Origin: JAUWKC01 sp035527845 | GTDB taxonomy: Bacteria > Planctomycetota > Phycisphaerae > Sedimentisphaerales > Anaerobacaceae | DNA: 64,000 nucleotides | NCBI GenBank assembly: GCA_035527845.1 | Contig: DATKZT010000062.1 | Span: forward strand, 1 to 64,000 | Direction of reading: 5' to 3' | Part shown: piece by piece, positions 9,228-17,870 of the stretch | Numbering within the stretch: the stretch's first letter is position 1 | Layout of the letters: each line of letters opens with the position of its first letter | Notes under the pieces: generated by a model | The model's input: the letters and a program-made list of their open reading frames with translations, nothing else | Told to the model about the DNA's origin: nothing | The model's database searches: none | Position numbers and translations under genes: made by a program

Positions 9228-11246
9228 ATGACTTCCGAAGACAAATTCTTCAAGACCGTGGCCGCAAAGACCCTGCCTGAGCATTTTGTCACCAGCTCCC
9301 ATCCGTGGGCAGAGGTGCACCATATAATGAGCAGAGATGTCGCTACGGTGAGCGCGGATGAAGATGTGGCTTCCGCGGCACGTATCATGGCCGCCAGAAA
9401 TATCTCCTGTATCATCGTCCTGGAGAATGAGTCCGTGGTTGGTATTCTGACCGAAACGGACCTCGTCAAAAGGGTCGTCGTCCACCAGCGGCAGCGCGCC
9501 GAATTAAAGGTGGCCGATGTTATGTCGGCGCCGGTCGAGAGTATCGCATCCAACATATCTGCCTTCCACGCCTCCCTGACAATGCAGGCCAGCGGCTTCA
9601 AACACCTGCCCGTCCTGGATGACGGGCGACTGGTCGGCATTGTAACCCAGACCGACCTGACCGAAGCCCTCGGATCCAGTCACGTGGACACGACTATCGC
9701 CGGGATAATGAGCACAGACATTGCGACAGTAGAGTGTAAAGCCACCGTTGCTGAGGTGGCCGAGAGGATGTCCAGTCGTAACATTTCCTGTGTCGTCGTA
9801 GTGGAAGGCCCTGAGATAAAAGGCATCATCACCGAAAGAGACATCCTGAAGCGAGTTCTTGCGGCGCAGCGAAACTCGGAGCAGACCGCGGTTGAGCAGG
9901 TAATGTCCTGCCCGGTAATAACCACACCGGCCTTTAGCTCGGTCTTCAGTACCAGCAAAATTATGGAAAGAATGCACGTCCGAAGACTGGTTGTGACGGA
10001 TAACGACAGATTATGCGGAATTGTCACCCAGACGGACGTATTCAGGGAAATTAAGGAGAAATGCCAGCGGCAAGAGGAGCAAAACCTCAAGCTGCTCGAG
10101 GAATCCGAATACGGCATCTACACGACAAACCTGGAGGGAAAGACCACCTACGTAAACCCCGCTTTCATGAGACTGTTAGGTGTCAACCATGCCGAGGAAT
10201 TGGTCGAGCAGCCGCTTCTGCCTGAGCGATTCTGGATCGATCCGCAGGAAAGGGTCCGGTTTATGTGTGAGCTGAAGGAAGCGGCCTTTGTCGAAGGCAA
10301 GGAATTGGCCCTTGTAAACTCGCAGGGCCAGAGGGTGTATGTCGCCCTTATGTCCACATTCACCAAAAGCAGCACAGGCCGAGTCAACGGAAGCCAGGGC
10401 GTCCTTCGTGACATTACCGAAAGAAAGCTTGCCGCTCAGGAGCTTCGCAAGGCCCACGAAATACTCAAGGAGCATGACCGCCTCAAGACCGAATTCACCT
10501 CAACCATATCGCACGAGCTCAGGACCCCGCTGGGCATTCTCAAGAATATCATTTCCAACGCCACGGCAGGCTGTTTCGGGATATTGCGGCCCGAACTTGG
10601 TAAGAATCTGCAAGTGGTGGAGAGCCATATCGACAGACTTGCAAGACTCATGACCGACTTTCTCGACATCTCGAGGATTGAGGCCGGCAGGATGGAGCTG
10701 AATCTTCTTCCGGTCGCCATGCAGTCCATTATTTCCGAAGTTGTGGGCTCGTTCATGGCGGCTGCGGCCGCTCAGAATATCGAGCTGAAATCCGATATGC
10801 CGGATGCCACCCTCCTCGTAAAAGCCGACCATCAAAAGATCGTTCAGGTATTGATGAATCTGGTCGGCAACGCAATAAAGTTCGTGCCGCCAAACGGCCG
10901 CGTTGTCGTATCTGCAAGAGAAAGCCGGGGCGAGGTCTGTGTTGAAGTAGCTGATGACGGGCCCGGCATCGACAAGAAGGACATAGACAAGATTTTCGAT
11001 CGCTTTGTTCAGATCGAAAAAATCGTCGGTCCCGGTAAACACGGCACCGGCATGGGGCTGTCCATAGCCAAAAAGCTCGTCGAGCTGCACGGCGGACACA
11101 TCCGGGTCGAAAGCACGCCCGGCGCCGGTACAACCTTCTGCTTCGTATTGCCCAGGTGCCCCTACGAATCGCAGTACCACGACCAAAGTAAAGCCGTGGC
11201 AGGCCAACTGTTTTCTCTGGCAGGCAAACAAAAGAATCTCGAATAA
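9228..11246 (+). CDS. Sensor histidine kinase with four CBS domains and a PAS domain
   Basis: About 672 residues with no signal peptide or membrane span, so cytosolic. Four CBS motifs form two Bateman modules (about residues 28-280; repeats of the form IMSRDVATVSADEDV, VMSAPVESI, IMSTDIATVE, VMSCPVITT, each followed by VGIL/GIVTQTD). A PAS domain follows (about 285-400), then HisKA with H429 in ISHELRTP and a HATPase with NAIKFV (N box), DDGPGID and GTGMGLSIAKK (G boxes). CBS pairs usually bind adenine nucleotides, so the kinase may sense energy charge or a nucleotide second messenger (inference). Start 9228 is chosen over an in-frame ATG at 9150 because the extra N-terminus is Arg-rich and non-conserved-looking. 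No response regulator lies beside it. Confidence 0.88.
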   Translation: MTSEDKFFKTVAAKTLPEHFVTSSHPWAEVHHIMSRDVATVSADEDVASAARIMAARNISCIIVLENESVVGILTETDLVKRVVVHQRQRAELKVADVMSAPVESIASNISAFHASLTMQASGFKHLPVLDDGRLVGIVTQTDLTEALGSSHVDTTIAGIMSTDIATVECKATVAEVAERMSSRNISCVVVVEGPEIKGIITERDILKRVLAAQRNSEQTAVEQVMSCPVITTPAFSSVFSTSKIMERMHVRRLVVTDNDRLCGIVTQTDVFREIKEKCQRQEEQNLKLLEESEYGIYTTNLEGKTTYVNPAFMRLLGVNHAEELVEQPLLPERFWIDPQERVRFMCELKEAAFVEGKELALVNSQGQRVYVALMSTFTKSSTGRVNGSQGVLRDITERKLAAQELRKAHEILKEHDRLKTEFTSTISHELRTPLGILKNIISNATAGCFGILRPELGKNLQVVESHIDRLARLMTDFLDISRIEAGRMELNLLPVAMQSIISEVVGSFMAAAAAQNIELKSDMPDATLLVKADHQKIVQVLMNLVGNAIKFVPPNGRVVVSARESRGEVCVEVADDGPGIDKKDIDKIFDRFVQIEKIVGPGKHGTGMGLSIAKKLVELHGGHIRVESTPGAGTTFCFVLPRCPYESQYHDQSKAVAGQLFSLAGKQKNLE

Positions 11247-11310
11247 ACGAGCCCGCTACAATCAATCACATTAAGAGCATATCCGAATAGCCCGTGTAAA
11301 CCAGAGAGTC

Positions 11311-11408
11311 GTTGTCATTCTGAGCGCAGCGAAGAATCTCAAGCCCACAGATGGGCCCTCTTCCCATTCGGCGGCCAGATGTTTCGCTTCGCTCAACATG
11401 ACAATTCC
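11311..11408. repeat. Imperfect inverted repeat (dispersed element)
   Basis: The left arm near 11311-11335 (gttgtcattctgagcgcagc and onward) is an imperfect reverse complement of the right arm near 11384-11408 (ttcgcttcgctcaacatgac and onward). The type is a common intergenic bacterial repeat; pieces of it also occur near 2140. It sits downstream of the histidine kinase gene and could also terminate it. Confidence 0.55.
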
Positions 11409-11552
11409 ATATAGGTTATCAGGATAGGCTCTAAAGGATGCTTTCGGTCATCCTGAAAAGCCCCTGCCGCCGGTATAGACAAATATGATAACATTGCTAT
11501 TATGTCGGGGGTATGTATGCAGTTTCGTTCCATCGTTTAAGGGAAGTATTTG

Positions 11553-12581
11553 ATGAATAACGACAAGATAGAGTTTGCCCTGCTGGGTACGGGAAATATC
11601 GCAGGCAAATATGTAGCCGCCGTCAGCAATGTTCCACACGCGTCAATTACCGCGGTTGTTTCAAGAACAATTTCAAAAGCGGAGCAGTTTGCGCAAAAGC
11701 ATGGCATCGAAGATTTTTCGGACAGCCTGGAATCCTTGGCGCAGAAAGTTGATTTTGACGCGGTCATAATCGCCACGCCCAGCGGACTGCACGCCGACGG
11801 CGCCATTGCCGCCGCGAAATTGAAAAAACACGTCCTTTGCGAAAAACCGCTCGACATCACGCTTGAGAAGATAGACGCAATGACGGCAGCATGTGAATCT
11901 GCAGGCGTCAAGCTCGGCTGCGCATTTCAGCATCGCACGGCCGACCATAACCGGGCGGCATACGAAGCCGTCCACTCAGGCAGGCTCGGAAAGATTTACA
12001 TCGCAAACAGCTTCCTGAAAAAATACAGGGGCCAGGATTACTACGACAGCGCAGCCTGGCGGGGCACGTGGGAGCTGGACGGCGGCGGGCCCTTTATTCA
12101 ACAGGCCGCACATACGCTTGACTTGATGGTTTGGATGATGGGACGCGCCAAATCCGTTTTCGCCCGGACCGCGACCGTGGCCCACGACATAGAAGTCGAA
12201 GATATGGGCCACGCCATAGTGGAGTATGAAAACGGCGCCAGCGGAGTGCTGGAAGCCTCGACCGTTATCAGGCCGGGGTACCCCAACAGAATCGAGATTC
12301 ACGGCGAAAAAGGCAGCATTATTCTGACCGACAGCGAGATTGTCGACTGGAGCGTCCAAGGCCTGGAGGCCCCGCAGCTCGGACGCCTATCAAATGTCAG
12401 CGGCGTCACAGACCCCATGGCCATCGGAACACAGGGCCACGAAAGAATAATTGCCGATTTCGTAGACGCGGTAAAACAGGACCGCGAGCCCTTGATTCCC
12501 CCGGCCAGCGCGAGGCTTTCCGTGGAGCTGATCCTCGCGCTCTATGAATCCGCCAGAAAAGGCAGGGTTGTTCGAATATGA
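11553..12581 (+). CDS. Gfo/Idh/MocA family oxidoreductase
   Basis: About 342 residues, no signal peptide. The Rossmann dinucleotide motif GTGNIAG is near residue 12, followed by the family motif CEKPLDI at about 96-102, then the C-terminal substrate domain with GGGPFIQQAAHTLDLMVWM. Members are NAD(P)-dependent sugar or inositol dehydrogenases and related enzymes; the exact substrate cannot be told. ATG at 11553 has GGGAAG upstream; the TTG directly before it is less likely. It converges on the slipin gene. Confidence 0.88.
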   Translation: MNNDKIEFALLGTGNIAGKYVAAVSNVPHASITAVVSRTISKAEQFAQKHGIEDFSDSLESLAQKVDFDAVIIATPSGLHADGAIAAAKLKKHVLCEKPLDITLEKIDAMTAACESAGVKLGCAFQHRTADHNRAAYEAVHSGRLGKIYIANSFLKKYRGQDYYDSAAWRGTWELDGGGPFIQQAAHTLDLMVWMMGRAKSVFARTATVAHDIEVEDMGHAIVEYENGASGVLEASTVIRPGYPNRIEIHGEKGSIILTDSEIVDWSVQGLEAPQLGRLSNVSGVTDPMAIGTQGHERIIADFVDAVKQDREPLIPPASARLSVELILALYESARKGRVVRI

Positions 12582-12670
12582 CGCGTACCCGGATTGTCCT
12601 GAGTGCACCGATCTTCCTGATGCGTCAACTTTCTGTTACTCTTCCCAATCAGGTATAATCCGGGAGAAAG

Positions 12671-13639
12671 CTACTTGTCATCGTCCCGTGTGCTGCCCGT
12701 CTTTGTCTGACTTAATGCGGCCAATCCACCCATCGCGCCAAGATTCATGGTATCGAGCGCCGAACTGGGCACGATTATCATTGACCCCTTTTCCTTGAGG
12801 CCCTCGAACAGCATGTTCATGCCCCTCAGGTGCATGGCGGTGGGATTCGACTCATACTGCTTGGCTGCCTGAGCGAATTTCTCGGCGATCTCCGTCTCGG
12901 CCGTCCCGAGAATAATCCGCGCCTGTCGTTCCCGCTCGGCCTGGGCCTGTTTCGACATCGCATCCTCCAGCGCCTTTGGTATGATGATGTCGCGAATCTC
13001 GACAGACTGGACCGTGATTCCCCAGGGATTTGTCTTTTCGTCGAGTATCTCGCGCAGCTTGTTGCCCAGCGCGCCGCGGTGTGTGAGCATCTCTGCAAGC
13101 TCGTGCGTGCCGATAATGTCCCTCAGGGCCGTTTGCGCCGATAGCACAATGGCCAGATAGTAACTCTGAACCTCGAGGATTGCTTTCTTTGCGTCCCACA
13201 CCATCCAGAAACAGATCGCATCCACGTTCACGGGGACGGTGTCCTTGGTCAGAGTGGACTCGGAGCTAAAATCCGTGGAACGGATACGCATGTCCACCAC
13301 GCGTGCTATGCTTTCGATTACCGGTATTATCAGAAACAGACCGGGACCTCTCAGCCGACTGAACTTACCAAGCCTCAGAACAACGACGCGATCCCACTGT
13401 TTGGCGATCTTTACCGAAAGCAGAACATACAGACTCAGAAAAATCGACACGGCCGCTATGGGCTTGTTTAGGTGTTCGAGGCCGGGCCGTATTATGGTGC
13501 TCGCTAACACACCCAGCGCCAGAACCGCTAATGCCGCAAGCCCCGCCACCCAGTTGAGAAAGAACGGGTTACTGCTTTTTGCGGCGGTTCGTACTCTTCC
13601 TTTTAGCAGATTCGAAAGTTCTTCCAATTCATTAGCCAT
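12671..13639 (-). CDS. Slipin / SPFH (band 7) membrane protein
   Basis: About 322 residues. Two hydrophobic segments (about 27-50 and 60-78) anchor it, followed by the SPFH core: WDRVVVLRLGKFSRLRGPGL, then VDMRIRSTDF, TKDTVPVNVDAICFW and the helix-rich QAQAERERQARI region. Slipins are stomatin-like scaffold proteins of membrane microdomains. Its start overlaps the end of the GntR gene by 8 bases, so the regulator and the membrane protein are translated together and probably control one another. Confidence 0.88.
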   Translation of the reverse strand: MANELEELSNLLKGRVRTAAKSSNPFFLNWVAGLAALAVLALGVLASTIIRPGLEHLNKPIAAVSIFLSLYVLLSVKIAKQWDRVVVLRLGKFSRLRGPGLFLIIPVIESIARVVDMRIRSTDFSSESTLTKDTVPVNVDAICFWMVWDAKKAILEVQSYYLAIVLSAQTALRDIIGTHELAEMLTHRGALGNKLREILDEKTNPWGITVQSVEIRDIIIPKALEDAMSKQAQAERERQARIILGTAETEIAEKFAQAAKQYESNPTAMHLRGMNMLFEGLKEKGSMIIVPSSALDTMNLGAMGGLAALSQTKTGSTRDDDK

Positions 13640-14009
13640 CTCTTAACCTCCCATGCAAATGTCCAACGATATCCTCAAGTGTGAGATTGTATTGGTGTCC
13701 TCTTGCGACAAGCTCGTCGCAAATCTGTTTGAGCATCCTTTCTCTTTCCACCTCGCCGATCTCGACTCCCTTGTCACTAACGAACGTCCCCGTGCCCTGC
13801 TGGGTGTCGAGTATGTCGAGGATTTCCAGCTCAGAATAGGCCTTCCTAACTGTGTTTGGGTTTATCTCCAACTGGACGGCCAATTCACGGACTGTCGGCA
13901 ACTGCTCCCCTGGTAGCAGCCGCCCGGAAGCAATTCCATACCTTATCTGATCCACAATCTGGCGATGAAACGGCACGCCACTCTTAACATCGAGCTTGAA
14001 ATGAATCAT
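13632..14009 (-). CDS. GntR-family transcriptional regulator (YtrA-like)
   Basis: About 125 residues. An N-terminal winged helix-turn-helix (PFHRQIVDQIRYGIASGRL, then TVRELAVQLEINPNTVRKAY and GTGTFVSD) is followed by a short helical tail of about 40 residues instead of a big effector domain. That layout is typical of the YtrA subfamily, which generally regulates neighbouring membrane-protein or transporter genes. Here the partner is the slipin gene, with an 8-base overlap. A perfect palindrome 59 bases upstream of the start could be the autoregulatory operator. Confidence 0.88.
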   Translation of the reverse strand: MIHFKLDVKSGVPFHRQIVDQIRYGIASGRLLPGEQLPTVRELAVQLEINPNTVRKAYSELEILDILDTQQGTGTFVSDKGVEIGEVERERMLKQICDELVARGHQYNLTLEDIVGHLHGRLRDG

Positions 14010-14067
14010 CCTCAGTTTTCCATCCTTATAACGTTATCAAACTGTCGTATATATAGTGTAATAGTAG

Positions 14068-14079
14068 TATAGTACTATA
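14068..14079. promoter_or_regulatory. Palindrome TATAGTACTATA, candidate GntR operator
   Basis: A perfect 12-bp palindrome in a very AT-rich stretch, 59 bases upstream of the GntR start and surrounded by related GTATA/TAGTG pieces (14046-14080). Short-tail GntR regulators usually bind such sites to repress their own operon; the link is an inference. Confidence 0.45.
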
Positions 14080-14281
14080 AATGACTGTGTCAACAGAAAA
14101 ATTGTGTTTCGACAACTTTTTTTTTCGGCTCGAGCACCACCTATGGGCCGGACCCAAGCTTGGCAGTATGCACCGAGACCGTGCATCTTGCTGCTCGGCG
14201 AGCAGTCGGAGTGTCATAACAACTGTATTGACAAGAGCTTACGAAGATATGTGAGGCCAGCCACTCATCCGGATGGCCCGG

Positions 14282-14325
14282 TTTCGAATCGGCTTTTCTC
14301 AAACTATGGAAAACCGACTTCGAAA
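14282..14325 (-). terminator. Imperfect hairpin downstream of the RraA-like gene
   Basis: Arms 14282-14297 and 14310-14325 pair with one bulge on each side and a 12-base loop. It begins about 20 bases after the stop of the RraA-like gene on the minus strand. There is no T-tract, so termination is tentative. Confidence 0.35.
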
Positions 14326-14345
14326 TGAGACTGTGACCGATCCAA

Positions 14346-15116
14346 TCAATTCTTTTTGCCGAACTTTTCTTTCGCATTGCGTGCAAATAATTTGCCCGCC
14401 CTGTCGAAACCTTCGAGAATCTCTTCCATTGTCTTACCTACTGTGTTGCGGGCGGTCAGGATTAGGCTCCTACATTCGTTCGAATCCATAAACCTTGCTG
14501 CGTCGAGCAGGTCCTTTTCCTCGCCGAATGGTATCGCAAGAAAACCGTGCTTGTCCCCGTGAATGAGCTGGCCCGGCTGGACCTTCCTACCGAACACCTC
14601 AACCTCACAGCCCCACCGTATCGGAGTCGAATACGCGTGTCCGACGCACATCCGACGAGCGAGGGCCTTGAATCCCGCGTTGTTCATCTCGTCGACGTCA
14701 CGAACCGCCCCATCGGTGATTGTACCGACACAGCCGAGCGCCCGATGTCGATTGCTGTTGACCTCGCCCCAGTATGAGCCGTAAGTTGCGGGCTTATCGA
14801 GGTCCTGCACGACGACAATCTTAGGTCCCGGCACCGATGCGATATAACGATAGCATTCACTGGCCGCGTTCGGATTGTTCTTTTGGTGCTCCGCCTTGCC
14901 CGGCTGACAAATAACAGTCACCGCATAGCCCACCATAGGCCCCATCTGAGGCATGAAATCAACGACCGGTTCGAGATTGAACCCGTCTTTGCCCGAATCT
15001 TGATTGGTTATCTGCTCCCAGCCGTTGTAAATTGTGGGAGTATTCCAGCGCTTCAGCTCCAGTATTTGTTCATGACCCAAAAGTTCTTTGTGTTGCCCGT
15101 TGTGCTCATTGCTCAT
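14346..15116 (-). CDS. RraA-like family protein (aldolase/decarboxylase fold)
   Basis: About 256 residues, cytosolic. It has the RraA-fold signature GTITDGAVRDVDE and, further on, GDKHGFLAIP, plus the substrate loop region around WGEVNSNRHRALG. Family members include 4-hydroxy-4-methyl-2-oxoglutarate/oxaloacetate aldolases and the RNase E inhibitor RraA; in this sugar-related setting a lyase on a 2-oxo acid is more likely. GGGAAG precedes the start. It is transcribed divergently from the isomerase gene at 15358, with 241 bases between. Confidence 0.83.
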   Translation of the reverse strand: MSNEHNGQHKELLGHEQILELKRWNTPTIYNGWEQITNQDSGKDGFNLEPVVDFMPQMGPMVGYAVTVICQPGKAEHQKNNPNAASECYRYIASVPGPKIVVVQDLDKPATYGSYWGEVNSNRHRALGCVGTITDGAVRDVDEMNNAGFKALARRMCVGHAYSTPIRWGCEVEVFGRKVQPGQLIHGDKHGFLAIPFGEEKDLLDAARFMDSNECRSLILTARNTVGKTMEEILEGFDRAGKLFARNAKEKFGKKN

Positions 15117-15357
15117 AACTGCTTCCCTTCAAAATCGTCAACATTAGGTGGTCATTATAGCAGGCAAAACAGAAATTGCCAGCACATCAACTCGAAACGG
15201 CATGTGGGTTCTGCGTCGGGAAAGGCTTGGCGTCTCCGCGCGATCCCCTATAACCATCTTGCTCAGTCTCTCCAATCGCTTCTTCAAAATGTTCCTGCGA
15301 ATCCCGTGCCGAATTGCCGTTCTTGCTATCCTGGGGCAACTTTGGTAATCTGGGCCC

Positions 15358-16275
15358 ATGAATCTGAAAGACGTTGCAAGACCCGGCTTGATGATATCGA
15401 ATGTCGAGCCCGAATCACGGAAGGAACAAGGGCGGACCCTTGAGGTCCTCGAAGAGGCAATGGAGCTGGATTTCTTTGAGGCCTATCAGACGGTTGAGGT
15501 CCCATACCCGGCTGAGAGGCTTCAAATCGCAAGACACGCCAAAGCGAAGAATTTCGGAATGACTTACTGCCTGGCCAGAGTGCTCAATGACAACAAGCTC
15601 GATTTGTCCGCTCTCGATGAGCAGTTGCGCAAGACAAGCGTCGAGAAGCTCATCCCCCATCTTGAGGATGCGGTGCAGCAGGGCAGTGACGTCGTGCAGG
15701 TCATAAGCGGCCCCGCTGATGCCGACCCGAATAAAAGGCTGCAACAATTGCGTCGGTTCGAGAAGTCCTGGCTGGAACTTTGTGAGGCCGCCCGTAAATA
15801 CGACCTGAAGGTGATTGTCGAACCGCTCGATACTCAGGCTGACAAGAAAAAGGCGGTCGGCTCGACCGCCGAGGCTGTGGAAATGGTCAGGAATCTGGCG
15901 GATGAAGTTGACAACGCCTTTCTTTGTCTGGACACCTCGCACATGATATTGAACGGCGAAGATGTTGTCTCGTCGGTGAAGACGGCTATGGACTACATAA
16001 ACGAGTTCCATATCTGCAACCCGGTCCTCGCAATTGAAAGTCCGCTGTTCGGTGACAAACATATCAAGTTCGGCGCGCCCGGGGTGCTTGATGTTCAGGC
16101 CGTGGGCAGCCTCATTGCCGAATGCCGCCGCATCGGTTTTTTCTCAGTGTCGAGGCGGCCGAAATTGTTCCTCGAGGTGCGGAACACAGGTGAAAGCGTA
16201 CCGGATTTGATACGGTATTGCCGGCAAACCCTGCTGGACGCCTGGGACATCGCCCGGGGCCAATTACAGGAGTGA
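15358..16275 (+). CDS. Sugar phosphate isomerase/epimerase (TIM barrel, AP-endonuclease-2 fold)
   Basis: About 305 residues, no signal peptide. The fold marks include VIVEPLDTQADKK in the middle and FLCLDTSHMIL, then EFHICNP and FLEVRN, which match the metal-binding Glu, Asp/His and His positions of xylose-isomerase-like TIM barrels. It probably isomerises or epimerises a sugar acid or keto-sugar. The next gene begins 5 bases after its stop, so the two form an operon. The divergent RraA gene could act in the same catabolic route. Confidence 0.8.
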   Translation: MNLKDVARPGLMISNVEPESRKEQGRTLEVLEEAMELDFFEAYQTVEVPYPAERLQIARHAKAKNFGMTYCLARVLNDNKLDLSALDEQLRKTSVEKLIPHLEDAVQQGSDVVQVISGPADADPNKRLQQLRRFEKSWLELCEAARKYDLKVIVEPLDTQADKKKAVGSTAEAVEMVRNLADEVDNAFLCLDTSHMILNGEDVVSSVKTAMDYINEFHICNPVLAIESPLFGDKHIKFGAPGVLDVQAVGSLIAECRRIGFFSVSRRPKLFLEVRNTGESVPDLIRYCRQTLLDAWDIARGQLQE

Positions 16276-16280
16276 GCAAA

Positions 16281-17336
16281 ATGAAAGTTACAAAACGAAC
16301 CTTGACGAACCTCGAGAGGGTTTACAGTATAGCTGCGATTCCAACTCTGAAGGTTGACGGCTGGCCCGCTTTCCTGGCCGGCAGCGAAGGTGATGGCCCT
16401 CTGTTGTACTTTGGGCCGCCAGAATACGAGCCGATTGAGATAGCGAACGAGCCGGGCGGTTTTATCAGCCTCTGGACATTTGAGCGAGGCGCAACCAATT
16501 ACGTGGTTGCCGCCACCGATTTCAAGCCCGGCTTTAAGGCCGAGAATTGTCGAATCATTGTCTATCCACTGGATGGGCCCACCCGGGGCGCCGCCTTCGA
16601 GGTTGGCACGCTCCCTTACACGCACCGGGTCGCCGTCTCGGCGGTGGGTGGGCGGCAGTGTTTTCTCGGCTCCACCCTCTGCGCCGCAAAGGCCTTCAAA
16701 TATGATTGGACACAGCCCGGCGGCGTACACCTCGCCGTGATACCCGATATAATTGACAGCCAATGGGAATTCAGCCAGATAGTGACCGGACTGAACAAGA
16801 ACCACGGCATGGATTTCGCACAGCTCGACAAGGCAGGCCGCGGCGGATTCCTGCTTTCAGCCATGGAGGGGCTCTTCTTCATGAAAATACCCGAGAGTCC
16901 CGGCGACCGGTGGGAAGTTGAGACTATAGCCGAGGGTGAGCACAGTGACGCCTTCGCCTACGATTGGGACGCAGCCGGGCGCCCGCAGATATTTGCCATC
17001 AGCCCCTTCCACGGCAACACGGTGACAATCTATCGGCGCGAGCAGGGACGCTGGAGCGGAACCGTCATAACCGATGACATCTCAATGGGCCATGTGCTCT
17101 GGGCGGGCGAGCTTCTCGGCAGGCCCGGCCTGCTCGCCGGCGGACGCGACGGACGAAAAGAGCTGCGCCTCTACCGGAAGAGCGGCCCGCAGGGTAAAGA
17201 CTTCAGCTATGAGCTTATCGACGAAGGAATAGGCCCGACACAGATTGCGGTAGTGGATCGCGGCAAAGATTCCGCAGGCCTCATCGTCGCCGCTCACGCC
17301 GTTAACGAAGTCAGAACCTACACCCTGACAGAATGA
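16281..17336 (+). CDS. Hypothetical FG-GAP/beta-propeller-like protein
   Basis: About 351 residues without a signal peptide. It consists of repeated blade-like units with phrases such as GRPQIFAISPFHG, GRPGLLAGGRDGRKELRLYR and QIAVVDRGKDSAGLIV, in the style of VCBS/FG-GAP propellers. The start at 16281 is preceded by AGGAG; longer in-frame starts inside the previous gene lack one. It is co-transcribed with the isomerase gene. Its role is unknown; a substrate-binding or non-catalytic partner is possible. Confidence 0.65.
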   Translation: MKVTKRTLTNLERVYSIAAIPTLKVDGWPAFLAGSEGDGPLLYFGPPEYEPIEIANEPGGFISLWTFERGATNYVVAATDFKPGFKAENCRIIVYPLDGPTRGAAFEVGTLPYTHRVAVSAVGGRQCFLGSTLCAAKAFKYDWTQPGGVHLAVIPDIIDSQWEFSQIVTGLNKNHGMDFAQLDKAGRGGFLLSAMEGLFFMKIPESPGDRWEVETIAEGEHSDAFAYDWDAAGRPQIFAISPFHGNTVTIYRREQGRWSGTVITDDISMGHVLWAGELLGRPGLLAGGRDGRKELRLYRKSGPQGKDFSYELIDEGIGPTQIAVVDRGKDSAGLIVAAHAVNEVRTYTLTE

Positions 17337-17424
17337 CGCCGCAGGTGGGTTTGGCACGCCTCCCCCCAGGGTGAACTCCCGCGCACCTGCGAGCGGGGGG
17401 TCATTCCAAGGCCCACGTCTTGTT
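17337..17424. other. Intergenic stretch with cgcaggtg/cacctgcg inverted repeat
   Basis: After the stop of the propeller-like gene, cgcaggtg and cacctgcg form an 8-bp stem around about 40 bases containing a small cctccccccagg hairpin. It may be a terminator or a dispersed repeat. Confidence 0.35.
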
Positions 17425-17670
17425 TCACTCTCTGAAACATTGGCCCGCCGCCACCCACCGCTTGCCCGCCATCCGTCTGGCGGGTTTACCCGCCTCGCCT
17501 TCCGCCGGCCTCGTTCGCGCTGACTCTTCGTTTACCTGCTTCCAGAACTGTCTGCCGTCCCTGATGCCGATTTCCGGCAGAATCGTGTATTCCTGCATCG
17601 GCTGCCGGGTCAGCGTGCCGTCAAAGTCATAAACTACCGCAATAACATTGTGCCTAAATGCTTTTCTCAT
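17425..17670 (-). pseudogene. Truncated duplicate of the HAD-phosphatase gene
   Basis: The first 52 codons match the start of the intact HAD gene at 45677-46549, including the catalytic VYDFDGTLT motif, with only a few substitutions. After residue 52 the sequence runs into a CCCGCC/GGCGGG repeat and loses the fold. The matching block, including 76 bases upstream of the start, spans 17516-17746 and is about 95% identical to 46395-46625 with no gap. This is a broken copy; the remaining peptide is unlikely to fold. Confidence 0.8.
17449..17515. repeat. GC-rich CCCGCC/GGCGGG repeat
   Basis: Contains cttgcccgccatccgtctgg followed by cgggtttacccgcctcgcc. The same family occurs at 21155-21490, 21807-21915, 23138-23210 and 51540-51560. 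Here it forms the break point of the truncated HAD copy. Confidence 0.6.
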
Positions 17671-17746
17671 ACTTAACCGCCTGTTTTGCCGGCTGGGTTA
17701 CGAATGTAGCTATTATCCGTTTCTTGGTCGGGTCGTCAAATGGCAT
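17516..17746. repeat. Segmental duplication, partner at 46395-46625
   Basis: A 231-base block matches 46395-46625 in the same orientation with about 11 differences and no gaps. It covers the first 52 codons and the upstream region of a HAD gene. Confidence 0.88.
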
Positions 17747-17870
17747 TCTCCAAAAACCTGAATACCCTTGCCCTGCATTACTTCCTCCCCATCGAAGTAG
17801 GATGGCCTTAAGCCCATCGATCCAAATCACCCCGTTTGCCAAACACATAAACGCCTGGGTGTGAACGTAC

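Noticed and set aside
14270..14300. tRNA T-arm-like stretch ggtttcgaatcgg
   Set aside because: No acceptor, D or anticodon arms can be fitted; the stretch is better explained as one arm of the imperfect hairpin 14282-14325.
17654..17848. 64-residue frame upstream of the truncated HAD copy
   Set aside because: Lies mostly in the duplicated upstream block, where the partner locus at 46.6 kb has no equivalent frame.
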